From Tiliqua scincoides (lineage: Eukaryota; Chordata; Lepidosauria; Squamata; Scincidae): 64,000 nucleotides of DNA. Made by a program: the position numbers and the translations under genes. Positions within the stretch are counted from its first letter, which is position 1; every line of letters starts with the position of its first letter. Where the stretch lies: assembly GCF_035046505.1 (NCBI RefSeq), contig NC_089822.1, positions 93,091,659-93,155,658 on the forward strand, given 5' to 3'. This document shows, in pieces, positions 1 to 9,722 of the stretch. Below the pieces are notes generated by a model. That model was given only the letters and a program-made list of their open reading frames with translations, had not been told where the DNA came from and did not search any database.

Positions 1-49
1 AATACATTACAAATATATATTACTATGCTTTTCCCTTCTGCTCCCCCAG

Positions 50-285
50 GTTAGCAGTAGCAAAAGCAAAAGCCATGAACGTTGGGGGCGTTTTCGTCCA
101 CAAAGCCAGGCATACTATCCACCGCAATACCCAGGGCCTTATGCATATCCCCCATTTCCAAATGCTGTGCCTTATGGATATCCCCAATTTCCAAGTGCTG
201 GGCCTTACGGATATCCCACATTTCCTCAGCCATATTATGTGTACATTCCTCGTCCATCTAATTCTACAGGCTGATCTGCCATTTG
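50..285 (+). CDS. Gene A: terminal coding exon of a small secreted Pro/Tyr-rich SCPP-like protein (5' part outside window)
   Basis: Exon of 75 codons opening after a polypyrimidine tract and CAG at 47-49; the coding part is 50-274 (TGA at 272-274). It is read in phase 0, as all SCPP introns are. The exon starts VSSSKSKSHERWGRF, a basic Ser-rich stretch with one S-x-E (KSHE) that could be a Fam20C-type phosphosite. Three 11-residue tandem repeats follow (GPYAYPPFPNA, VPYGYPQFPSA, GPYGYPTFPQP). It ends in YYVYIPRPSNSTG with an N-glycosylation sequon (NST). After the stop a good donor (TTTG|GTAAGTG) at 285/286 suggests the 3'UTR continues in another exon, a layout typical of P/Q-rich SCPP genes. 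The composition resembles statherin, histatin and FDCSP, but I cannot assign an orthologue. The signal-peptide exon must lie upstream of the window. The coding reading is inferred from splice sites, phase and repeats, not from a database match. Confidence 0.72.
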
Positions 286-1694
286 GTAAGTGTCCATTGA
301 GATATTTGAGTAGGAGCAGGTTAAGGATTGCATTTGCTACAGCTACGCCAAAGGGCAGCCCTATAATTCAGAAGGGTGGCATGGACTGCCTCTAACTGCC
401 ATTCAGTGAGAGTTCAGGTAGGGCCTAGCTTTCCTTCTATTTCTCTGAAGGATTAGCCTATGGTCAGCAGAGCTGCAGGAACAGAATTAGGGCCATGTGA
501 CTGTTCTTAAGGAGCATCCTAGATTTCTGGTTCTGCAAAATGAATGGCTATTATAAATCACTGAATGAACTCTTCAATCTGCATTGATGACATTACAGTC
601 AGGGTACAAAAATCTGTAATGGATCTAGGGCAGGGGAAGAGGGCAGAGTGTCAGGCTTCCTTGACTGGCAGGGCTGAAACTGTCATGTGGCTCCTCCCTT
701 CCTAGAAATGTGCCTATTTGCTGCCATGCCACCTGATTGTGGCAGAGGGAGAATTCAGTTAGTGATTTCATTTGATGTGATTGTGCAAGAGGAGAGGTTG
801 CCACTCCCTGCGTACAGCCAGTGATCCCCAAGCCAGGGTCACCCAGACAACTGAGTAGTGCTCTGATACCAAACCAGTCACGAACCACACAGATAGCTTT
901 GCAGCAAGTTGGTGGGCCACAGTCAGGTATGCTTCTCCCAAGGCAGGACTCCTGGCTGAGTAACACCTGTAACAGTAACACCTGTGGGCTGGGCAAAAAT
1001 AAAATGGGTTAACCTTTTCATCTCCAGGCAACCTCTGCTACTTCTGCTACCCACTACATGTCTCTAGTTGTTTCCTCCTGTGCTCATGAACTGCTCCAGG
1101 ATGGTGCCACAGACACTCATTGCCAAGAGACCTCTAGGAGCTGTTGCATGTGCTAGCTCTTTAATGGCAAGAGAAATTCACTGAGGGCAGCTCCCTCAGG
1201 TTGCTTCATGATAAATTGACTTTCACTGCAATAGTTTCTTTGGCCCTAGTATGGGAAGAAGACCACTGAATAAGGGGTTTTATTGAGGGATAAGTGAGTA
1301 GACTAATGTTCACAGGTACAGACTTTAGCAGTCTCATGAAGAGGTGATAGCTTATATCATTTATTACAGCTCACAGTTATACACTCTTTCTAGGTTAGAG
1401 GGAAGCTAGGAAATATTGGTGTACACAGTGCCACTGAAATTACATTAGTCAGGACTTGGGAGAAGAGAAAGAAAATCTATATAGGAGTTCAAGGACATCT
1501 CACTGATCTAGGCTCCATCAATTCAAAAGTTATAGCTTCTGTGACTAGTCTTGTGAATAGCCTGAAACAGACTTTTTTTTTTTTTTTTTTTTTTGAGGAT
1601 GCTTGGAAAATAGCACCCAGATTTGCTATTAATATAGATATGCTGAAGTAATGGCCATATTGTCACCCATGGGCTCTTTTCTGTTGTGTTACAG
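286..1694 (+). other. Gene A terminal intron
   Basis: There is no coding signal. The intron includes a poly(T) run at 1574-1594; the overlapping open frames at 625-1031 have neither splice support nor protein-like composition. I see nothing else recognisable. Confidence 0.4.
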
Positions 1695-1865
1695 ATCTGG
1701 GTGAGACGAACCTTCACAAGTTGCCCTCAAGCTCTCAGCAAACAGTTCTGCTTCTCTTCTATTAACCTGCATGATACTGATTCAAATTTTCCTGTGGAAC
1801 GTGAAGTTTCTCATTTGTAGCTTTACAATAACTTCTTTTGAATAAATATGTCCAGCATTCACCTA
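1695..1865 (+). other. Gene A: probable separate 3'UTR exon with polyadenylation signal
   Basis: A pyrimidine-rich tract ending TGTTGTGTTACAG (to 1694) makes a good acceptor. It is followed by about 145 bases without coding character, a canonical AATAAA at 1841-1846, and a GT/T-rich stretch (about 1865-1885) suited to cleavage. Paired with the donor at 285/286 this gives a 1.4-kb terminal intron. The end position is approximate. Confidence 0.5.
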
Positions 1866-3440
1866 TGTGTCTTCTGGGTTCTTAGTTTCATTTTGAATGA
1901 ACAAGAAGGGAAACATATTCCAGCATTTTACCCCTGAAACTGATGCTAAGGACTGCTTTCCCCCCTTTTTCAACCTGAATAAAAATAAAGTCTTTAGTCT
2001 ACAACTTCAGAACCAAATCCTGTTAGAGGCATAGAAAAATAGGAACACATATTAGCATTCGCAGCCCCCACAGTAGCTTATTAAACAATACCCACATTCA
2101 ACACCATCTTTCCTAGTTATGATTAAGTGTCTTTAAAAATAATGGCATAGGTGCATTTGATATGACACTACAATATCGAAGAAAACTTTCACAAAATACC
2201 CATTTTATATATCACTTTTCCCAGTCTTTTCTGGGAAAGGATTTAGGCATTAGGCTCAAACTAAATGATGGTATTGCCCCTCACTCACTTTGGAATGTAC
2301 CTCCTCCAGTCTTCAAATGCTTCTTCAACTTTATGCTCCATCTTGGTGCTGCCACCTTCCCACCATTCCTGATAACGCTCAAGTCTTGGTGCCCCAATTT
2401 TATGTCATTGCTAACATGCTACATTTGTCTTTTCCCTCTCCTCTTATATTTGAGAAATGGGGACCCAAACAATGTTGGATCGGGAAAAATCATCTCTTCC
2501 CAATTCCCAATATGTTTGTCAAGAGTGTTGCTGCAAAGAGTTTGGTGCAAAAGTAATTGATGCACCTCAATCCGGTGTGTTTCAATGAATGTCCTTCCTT
2601 CTGGGTTTTTGAACAAATGCCATACTAGTACTGCTCAGCTAAATGCAGTGGAGATCTTAGACAGATTCTGACATAGAAGCTGACTGATTCTTAAGTGGTT
2701 GCTGATCCTGTTCAGTCACTTTCTGCTTAGTGACCTGCTTGTTTAAAACTCATTGTTAGATTGCTACCAGGAGATCCTCCTTTATCATAGCAGGAAACAG
2801 GTATATTATAATAGTTGTGGCAGTAGGAATGGTGTGATAAAACAGTAATCCACATTGACCGCATTCTGCCTCTAGTGCCAGTGGTAGCAGATGACTCAAC
2901 GGGGAATAATGCAGCTATTCCATCTGGCTGTCATAACAATGATGTCACCAGGTCACAGTGAGATCTGGCACTCCAGGCACAAGGGCTACTCTCAGGCAAG
3001 AGGTACAGGCTCCCTTCAATGGTTTATCAGCTTCTTTATGCCCCTTCAAAACTCTGCAGGGAAAAATTTCTACAGGGTCCACCCACCCAAGAACTAGGCT
3101 TGTGGCCACCTATGTGTGTTCCTCTGGATGAAGTGTGAGATCAGGCTTCTTAGATCCCAACCTGGGTGGGGGTATTGTAATATTATAGTGCCAAGGGAAG
3201 AAGAAACTCTTGTGTTGAATGGTGGATTTATCCGTCAGTTGCCCCAGGATAACAGCACCACCTAGTAGTCTCCGTAGTTTTCTGACTCACATGAAAATCT
3301 GTTTCTCCTGCTAGTTCATGCTGTTCAGGGTCAATATATTCACCATGGATCCTTTGCTATAGCTACTTCTGGTGGCCAAAGCTTATTGATCTCTCTCTCT
3401 CTCTCTTTTTCTGTTTAAAGAAAGATGACTTTTATCAGGG
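1866..3440. other. Intergenic, no gene recognised
   Basis: AT-rich unique-looking sequence. A CT dinucleotide run lies at 3389-3404. Open frames at 2162-2560 overlap in two frames and have no domain I recognise; they could be a decayed repeat fragment. Confidence 0.35.
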
Positions 3441-3444
3441 TTAC

Positions 3445-3540
3445 AGCACAATACTATACTGTATAGGTTTACTCAGAAGTAAGTCCAATTGATTTCAGTG
3501 GGGTTTTTTTTTCCAGGAAAGAGTTTATAGGATTGCAGCC
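3445..3540. repeat. ~90-bp foldback element (copy 1)
   Basis: This element has ends related to CAATCCTAT / ATAGGATTG and a centre built from AAGTCCCATTGAA paired with TTCAATGGGACTT, so the whole unit can fold on itself. This copy carries TACTCAGAAGTAAGTCCAAT and TAGGATTGCAGCC. It is one of eleven copies in the window. Confidence 0.6.
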
Positions 3541-3807
3541 TAAATCATGCAGATCCAGCTATTGAGAAAATATGCCCAAACGATTAGACAAAAACAAACC
3601 TGCCTTGTGAACAAGATACCTACCAATGCATGGTTTTCCCAATCATAGGCTTCAACTCAACTACTCCACGATTCCCACCCTTGGGAGAATAGACATGATT
3701 ATGGATATCTGTGGTTTCCTGGATCATGCATTTGTTTCTTCTAGAAACAAATCTAGATTCTAGTCTAGATATCAAGAGTGCATATCTAGATAAGGCCTAG
3801 ATTCTTG

Positions 3808-4008
3808 GGGTGCAATCCTAACCCCTTATGTCAGTGCTTTCCAGCACTGACATAAGGGCAATGCAGCTCTGAGGTAAGAGAACAAACATTCCCTTACTTT
3901 GAGGAGGCCTCTGTGAGTGACACCCAACTGTAGGATGCAGCACACGTCCCATTGGCACCGCTATGCCAGTGCTGGAAAGCGCTGACATAAGGGGTTAGGA
4001 TTGTGCCC
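3808..4008. repeat. MITE with ~38-bp terminal inverted repeats
   Basis: The left end (CAATCCTAACCCCTTATGTC, continuing GTGCTTTCCAGCACTG) and the right end (CCAGTGCTGGAAAGCGCTG, continuing ACATAAGGGGTTAGGATTG) are near-perfect inverted copies. The interior motif AGGTAAGRGAACAAACATTCCC and 'GAGGAGGCCTCTGTG' recurs in other copies, so this is a non-autonomous DNA-transposon family. Confidence 0.7.
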
Positions 4009-4068
4009 TTAATTACGCAGGCCAACACACATTTTGCTTCCTTAAACGTTACACCAATTCCTGGGTAT

Positions 4069-4254
4069 ATTTGGGGTGCTGATTCCAAAAATGGCATCCG
4101 TTTTGCCCTATCGTGTCTAGGTTTATCGTGCCTACACCATGGCTTCCTCATGAGGAAGCTGCTTGAACCATTCACTAATGAAACTATGCCATATCTCCAA
4201 AGCTAGACGTGATAGGGCAAAACGGATGCCATTTTTGGAATCAGCAGCCCAAAT
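4069..4254. repeat. Long palindrome: 54-bp inverted arms
   Basis: Arms 4069-4122 and 4201-4254 are inverted copies with about four mismatches; the shared core is GATTCCAAAAATGGCATCCG followed by TTTTGCCCTATC. The loop itself contains the palindrome GCTTCCTCATGAGGAAGC at 4142-4159. This looks like a foldback DNA transposon; no target duplication was identified. Confidence 0.75.
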
Positions 4255-4754
4255 TCATATCAAACCACCATAAAGTTTGGGAAAAACTTTTCTGACCCTC
4301 AATTTTTGTAGGCTTGTGTTATTACAGAGTTACAAAAATCTAGAGTAAAATATGAGTCTAGATTTTTGGACTTGGGGCATCAAGTGGTAGCTTTGAGCCT
4401 TCAGGAGTATGTGGGCCCTCAGCTGGGGCCCCACTTGACCAATATCTATGCTATGTATGTTGACTGTGCAGCAAAATTACATAGGTTCCCAGCCTGAGGT
4501 ATGCTGTACCTCAGGGATAAGTGAAGTTTCAGTTTTGTTGTGGTTCATGCTGATGTAGTATAGATTAATATTACCAGGCAGTGGTAATTCAAGTTTTTAT
4601 GTTCAGCAGACTTTTTGTACGGGACAGTGTTAAATATGCTTCCATCAGGTAAATTCTGCATTGGGTCTGTTTCAGATAATTGGATTTCTGGATTGAGTTA
4701 GACTTCTATGACTGCATTATCATGACTAAGACAATGTTGCTATGCTTGCAACTT

Positions 4755-4932
4755 AGGTCCCAATCCTATCAAACTTCCCAGCACCAGACCAGCCGCACTG
4801 CAGCCCTGAGGTAAGGGAACAAATGTTCCCTTTCCTTGAAGAGGCCTCTATGTCTGCCTCCCCACCACAGGATGCAGTGCATGGCCCATTAGTACAGCTG
4901 CACTGGCACTGAAGGATAGGATTGGGCCCTTA
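4755..4932. repeat. MITE related to the 3808-4008 element
   Basis: It starts CCCAATCCTATC and ends GATAGGATTGGG. It shares the interior 'GAGGTAAGGGAACAAATGTTCC' module (given here only in part) and the 'GAAGAGGCCTCT' box. Confidence 0.6.
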
Positions 4933-5035
4933 GTCTCTTGGCCATAGGAGTGGTAAGAAGAATGAGGACAGACAGCAGGAACTCAGCCTGGGAGGCACGG
5001 AAAAATGGAAAGGAGCCCCTGTGACGGAAGATGAG

Positions 5036-5352
5036 CAGTGGCAGACCTGCTATTGAATCAAAGGGGCAAATGCCCCAGACACAGAGCCTTGCATGCCTCT
5101 AGGATCACATGGAAGCCTCTCTGAGGCTCCCAACGTGGTTGGAAACTGTGCTTCTGGTTTGCCGGAAGCACAGTTTAAAGCATTGGGGGAGCTCCAGTAG
5201 GCTTCTCCAATGTGTCCTGGAGTTGCACGAGGCTCTGTGTGCTCAAGGTAAGTGAGGGGGGTGGATCTGTGCATGGAGGGTGGTGGCATCCCACTGGGGG
5301 TGCCATCGCGGATCTTTGCCCTGGGGTGCAAGGCAGGGAAGATCTGCCACTG
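5036..5352. mobile_element. hAT-like MITE, perfect 8-bp target duplication
   Basis: The ends are CAGTGGCAGACCT and AGATCTGCCACTG, flanked by AAGATGAG on both sides (5028-5035 and 5353-5360). It has no transposase. An internal hairpin AAACTGTGCTTC/GAAGCACAGTTT is shared with the copy at 14855-15132, which lies in the opposite orientation. Confidence 0.85.
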
Positions 5353-5360
5353 AAGATGAG

Positions 5361-7595
5361 GCTCTCACCTTTAATACTTAATGTTAAAATAAATACAGGC
5401 AGCTCTCAATGTAGGCAGGGGTTGCAATCCCAGAAATCTATGCACGTATTGAAAATGTGTTAATGAAAACACATTGTTTCCTATAGGAAACAACGGAATT
5501 TGTCATTTAACACTCACACCAATGACTGGTGACTTCTTGCCCAAAATGGCGTATTGGGAGGATTGAGGAGGGAGGCTATTGAGAGAGTAGCTACTGATGT
5601 CAATGGGTTAGGAAGCAAGGACAAAAACTAAGGTGCAGGCCAGGCCCCTACAGATGAGCATTGGAGGCATATGGTGAGTCCGATGAAGCAGAAGCAGCAA
5701 GTGAGAGTTTTTCTGCAGGGTGATGTTTCTGGTGAGTGTGCCAGAAACATGATCATCCAGAAAAATGCCCACTTGTTGCTTCTGTTTCATACCTTTCTCA
5801 AGAGGCCACCACAGGCACTTGCTCCCTTTCTCAGAGTGAGTGGCCGACCTGCTCAGAAGTTTCCCTTTGCTGCCTTCCTGGCAGTTATCTACAAGCACCA
5901 GTCTGCACTCCAGCTCTGCCACCAGGCAGAAGGAATTTTACAAGACCTGCAGCCTCTGTCAATGCATTTTCTTTGCCTTTTAAAAAAATCTTCTGGATTT
6001 AAAGGAGTCCTCCCCCCTCCCAGAGCTGCCTGTATCTAATGGGGTTGCTCATTAGTAACTAATTAGCCATTAATTGTGTTATTTTGAAAACTGCCAGCAT
6101 AAATTAGACTTCCAGTCTTACAACCCACTCCTAAAGGTGGCACCACCGCCATGTGCAGCTGCGCCAAAGCAGCTACTGCTGCATCTTGCAACACCATGGC
6201 AGTCACTGGAGGTCTCCTTAGGGGAAGAGGACTTTTGTCTCCTTCCCCTAGGGAAAGCCCCAAGCCCTGCAATGCCCTACTTCTCAAGTCTGTGCCAGCT
6301 ATTTTGCCGGCACAGAGTTAAGAGACTCCATCTTGGGCCTTCCGGCCCGACATGGAGTTCAGGATCCAGTGGAGCAGAGCTCCTCTGGTCCCGTCCCCTC
6401 CTGCCTTGGTTCCAGTACTACTTACCACTGGTCAGTGCTGCTGGAGCACCAGCTGGCCCTCCAAGTGGCACTGAGGCTCAGCACCAATTGGCGCTGACCC
6501 AGCACTGGCAGCCCATCCTCTCCGGGTGCCCCAGATGTGCCTTAAGGCACATTTGCGAACACCCAGCACCAGCAGTACACTCGTACTGCTGGCACTATAA
6601 AGCTCAAGATTAGACTCTTAAAGGGCAAATTGTGCTATTTCAAAAACATGCAAATTAAGACTGTGCAAATCAAGAGCTACCAGTACAGTCTTACCATTAA
6701 GTGAGGAATTGTGGTTGTTTGTGGGAAATGGATCACCAGCCTGGTGACTGGTGACAGTAAGAGGGCTTAGGTCCCCACACTGAGCTGGTATTTATGTGTT
6801 ATGCCAAAGGATGGGGATTCAAATGACAGACTTCCCAGAAGCATACACAGTTGACACTGGTTAAATTCTGAAGCTGTCGTCACCATGTGATTCAGGGCCA
6901 TCGTGTAGTGAGCTTCTCTGCTCCCAATCTGTGTCAGTGGTGGTTTCCAAAGGAACTCACAGTACAATTTCTCTGACTCAGACTCTGATATCTGCTGTGG
7001 CTGCAGTGACCGAATCAGCAGCTGGGTGGACTATCATGGACTATCATTTTCCTTGATAAAAGCAACATATAGGCCATTTGTTCCATTCCATTTAACATGA
7101 TAGTCTAAAACAATGTGCAACCAAAGCAAATGATTGCTTCACAATTGATTGTTTGTAGATGTCTTAGTATATGGCACTTGTGCATTTTTTCCCCATATCA
7201 GCAAAACCATAAGCTCACCTTGATGAGGAATCAAATCCTCATTGTTTCCAGACAATGTCTTAAGTCTTATATCTTATTTGGTTTGTCCTGATCTACTAGC
7301 AATGCCATTATATGTATAGGTTTGTGTGACTCAGGCATGTGGTTTTTGGCCTATGAAACTTTAAACCAGTGACTATTGTTCTGTTGCAATGACTGATGCA
7401 ATTTTGGACATGCTGATAGGCTGGGAGATAAAGTGTAAGGTACAAATAACCAGGACTGCCGTGTGGCACCCAAATCAAGGTGTCACATCCCATTTTTCTA
7501 TGAGCATTGCACTTGGAAGGAGCAGTCAATAGCTAGCTAGGTAAGTTTTTTGTTTTGTTTTCAATTAAAAGTAATATATACTTTTGCTAGATATA
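5361..7595. other. Intergenic with decayed MITE sequence
   Basis: The stretch 6290-6605 carries modules of the Pro-coding, GC-rich MITE family seen again at 33679-34247 and 62556-63190, which explains the spurious open frame at 6074-6613. I see no gene in the remainder. Confidence 0.35.
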
Positions 7596-7601
7596 TATAA
7601 G

Positions 7602-7690
7602 CTGCCATCCTATACACACTTCCTTAGTAGTAAGCCCCATTAAACACAATGAGATTTACTTCTGAGTAGAGATGCATATGATTGTGCTGA
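7602..7690. repeat. ~90-bp foldback element (copy 2)
   Basis: It begins CCATCCTATACACACTT, has AAGCCCCATTAAACACAATG at the centre, and ends TTCTGAGTAGAGATGCATAT. It is a member of the family described at 3445. Confidence 0.6.
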
Positions 7691-8691
7691 TTGTGAAGTT
7701 CAATAAATCTGCTTCACGCTTATTTACTAAGTAGAAGCTGGAATTAATCAGACCTGTGATGAATGTACAGCTTTGTTTTTGATGGAACATGTGAAACATG
7801 AATAAAAAGAGAAAGGAGGATTTATACTTTTAAATGAGTCTTTAGTGCTTAGCTCCAACTGAATTGTGCTTTTAGGCTGCTTGATCTATTGTTTGTGTTT
7901 CAGTATGTGCCATTAAATTAAACCTAATTTTTTTTTAATTTTGAGAAAAACAGCAGCTCTTCATTTGATGTTCTAGTAGTTGAAGCGTAAATTGTTTTGT
8001 TTGTCTTACACCTTTTGATACCTTATGTTCATTGTGTACCATCAGCAATCTTAATTGTTATGGAATAATAAATATAGGAGTTCTTTAGTTCCCGGTGTTT
8101 ATGAGCTCATTAATGTTTTGTTGTACTTGACATCGCTCACGTAAACTCATCTGTGAATTTATTTTTACACAATGTATTCGTTTATATACAGAAGATGTCA
8201 AATTAAGAGCGGTTTAAAGCTTCTGAACTTAAAAATAATGGTTGTTGTTCAAATGATACAATTTTGATTGTAACATTTCATAAACTTGAAAAATACAACT
8301 AGGCAGTTGGGCTTGACCAGAAGATTATTACAAACTGATTACAGACTGTTGGTTATGAGGAAATAACTTATTTAACTTCTTTGAAGCCCCACCTGGAAAT
8401 GGGCAGCAGAAACCTTGCAAGAAAAAGGTAGTTATGGTTTGGGTTTAGCCAATCTTTTCATCTGGTTATACTAGAGGGGTGGGGGACAAAAATACATTGA
8501 TGGATTACGTCCAGCAATAAATATGAGCTGTGATGCAACCGACTATCTCAATGGGCATTCGGCAGGCAAAATACAAGCTTACCTACAGCCATGATCTGTT
8601 ATTTGCTAAATTTACAGTTTGAGATATGTCTGCTTCTAGAACAATAGATGCGGAAGTAGGTGACCAAGTTAAATATAGCATGATATAGGCA

Positions 8692-8825
8692 GCCAGTGTA
8701 GTGGTTAAGATACTGGGAGTCAGACAGACTCTGGTTCCAATGGAATTTAACTTTAGCCACAAGCTCTCTAGAAGGCCTTAGACAAACAACTTATATTCCA
8801 TCATCATCACCTCTTCAATATGGGG

Positions 8826-8858
<33 letters not shown>

Positions 8859-9165
8859 TCTACCTTCTGCAGTAGCAATGGGGGGGGGGCAAAGTGCTAA
8901 GGTTTTCAGGTGCCTGAACGTGCCATGTAAAGCAGCCCCTCAACGTCATTCTGAGTGGTGAGAGCAAAGCAGAAAAAATGCCTCCACTTTGCTCTCACTG
9001 CACCAAATGGCTCTGAAGGCAAGAGGGAGGGGCTACTTTACATGGTGCATTCAGGTACCTGAAAAACTTAGCACTTTGCCCCCCCCTCCAGGATTGCCAC
9101 TGTTCTTATGGGGTTGTAGTAAGGGTTTGTGAAGTCATTATGTGAGCACTTTGAACACAATGAAT
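8692..9165 (+). repeat. MIR-like tRNA-derived SINE, split by a later MITE
   Basis: The tRNA-derived head (GTGTAGTGGTTAAGATACTG, then a degraded GGTTCCAATGG B-box) is followed by a MIR-style body 'CTCTTCAATATGGGGATAATA'. Its ATA run has expanded into a microsatellite at 8826-8859. The SINE's 3' segment (GGGGTTGTAGTAAGGGTTTG ... GAGCACTTTGAACA) resumes after the MITE at 8870-9102. Confidence 0.6.
8870..9102. mobile_element. Palindromic MITE inserted in the SINE
   Basis: The left arm (CAGTAGCAATG, a G-run, then GCAAAGTGCTAAGGTTTTCA) and the right arm (TGAAAAACTTAGCACTTTGC, a C-run, CCAGGATTGCCACTG) are inverted over about 70 bp. Flanking octamers ACCTTCTG and TTCTTATG agree at five of eight positions, weakly fitting a hAT duplication. 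Confidence 0.7.
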
Positions 9166-9389
9166 AATTAAAGAGTCTAGAATGAAGGAAAGCAGTAGAG
9201 ATGGGAAAGTGAAGGAGGTGCAGTTCTTGACAAGGAGTAGAGAGGCCCACTTCCTTGTTGTAGCAGATGCGACTCTACATGCAGCAGACTAAGTTGAGGA
9301 ACCAGATTTGAGATGGTATTTGTTCTCTAATCTCAGTTGCATCTCTCCCGCTGACAATCTTTTCTTTTTATGGACAGAGCTTGAATAAC

Positions 9390-9499
9390 TCCAGTGCATA
9401 GTTCTATTGTAGAACGATTCTTATCCTTCCAGTGCCGAAGTCTCAGGAGTTACAAAAGCTGCCTGACGGAGCCATTCGTTGTCTCTTCTCAAAGGACAG
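9390..9499 (+). other. Gene B: possible 5'UTR exon
   Basis: A donor-like AAAGGACAG|GTAAATT at 9499/9500 lies 139 bases upstream of the acceptor of the signal-peptide exon. No start codon is needed here. There is no clear TATA box; CTTTTTATGG near 9366 is only a weak candidate. The 5' limit is a guess. Confidence 0.25.
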
Positions 9500-9638
9500 G
9501 TAAATTGCTTTTGCCACAGTTTCGGACAGGGGTGGAGTGGGTAACTTTTGAGCAAGCACATTATTCCTAAGTTAGTTATAGTTGTTTATAATACTTGAAT
9601 GTGATTCAGATGCTTATTGAGTTTATTGTTTCCAACAG

Positions 9639-9722
9639 AAATATTTGTACGAAATGAAGCCTGCCATCACATTACTGCTGTTTTTATTTTTCACCACGGG
9701 TTTCTCTTACCATGTGAACAGA
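9639..9722 (+). CDS. Gene B exon with signal peptide
   Basis: The acceptor TTGTTTCCAACAG ends at 9638. The ATG at 9654 is chosen because it opens a typical signal peptide (K, then a long Leu/Phe core, likely cleavage after GFS). Donor GTGAGTG starts at 9723. Confidence 0.7.

Noticed and set aside
51-257. 68-codon minus-strand frame with repeated DIHKAQHLE
   Set aside because: It is the antisense shadow of the 33-bp repeats in the gene A exon.
6074-6613. 179-codon plus-strand open frame
   Set aside because: It is built from MITE modules found elsewhere in the window, and its composition is explained by them.
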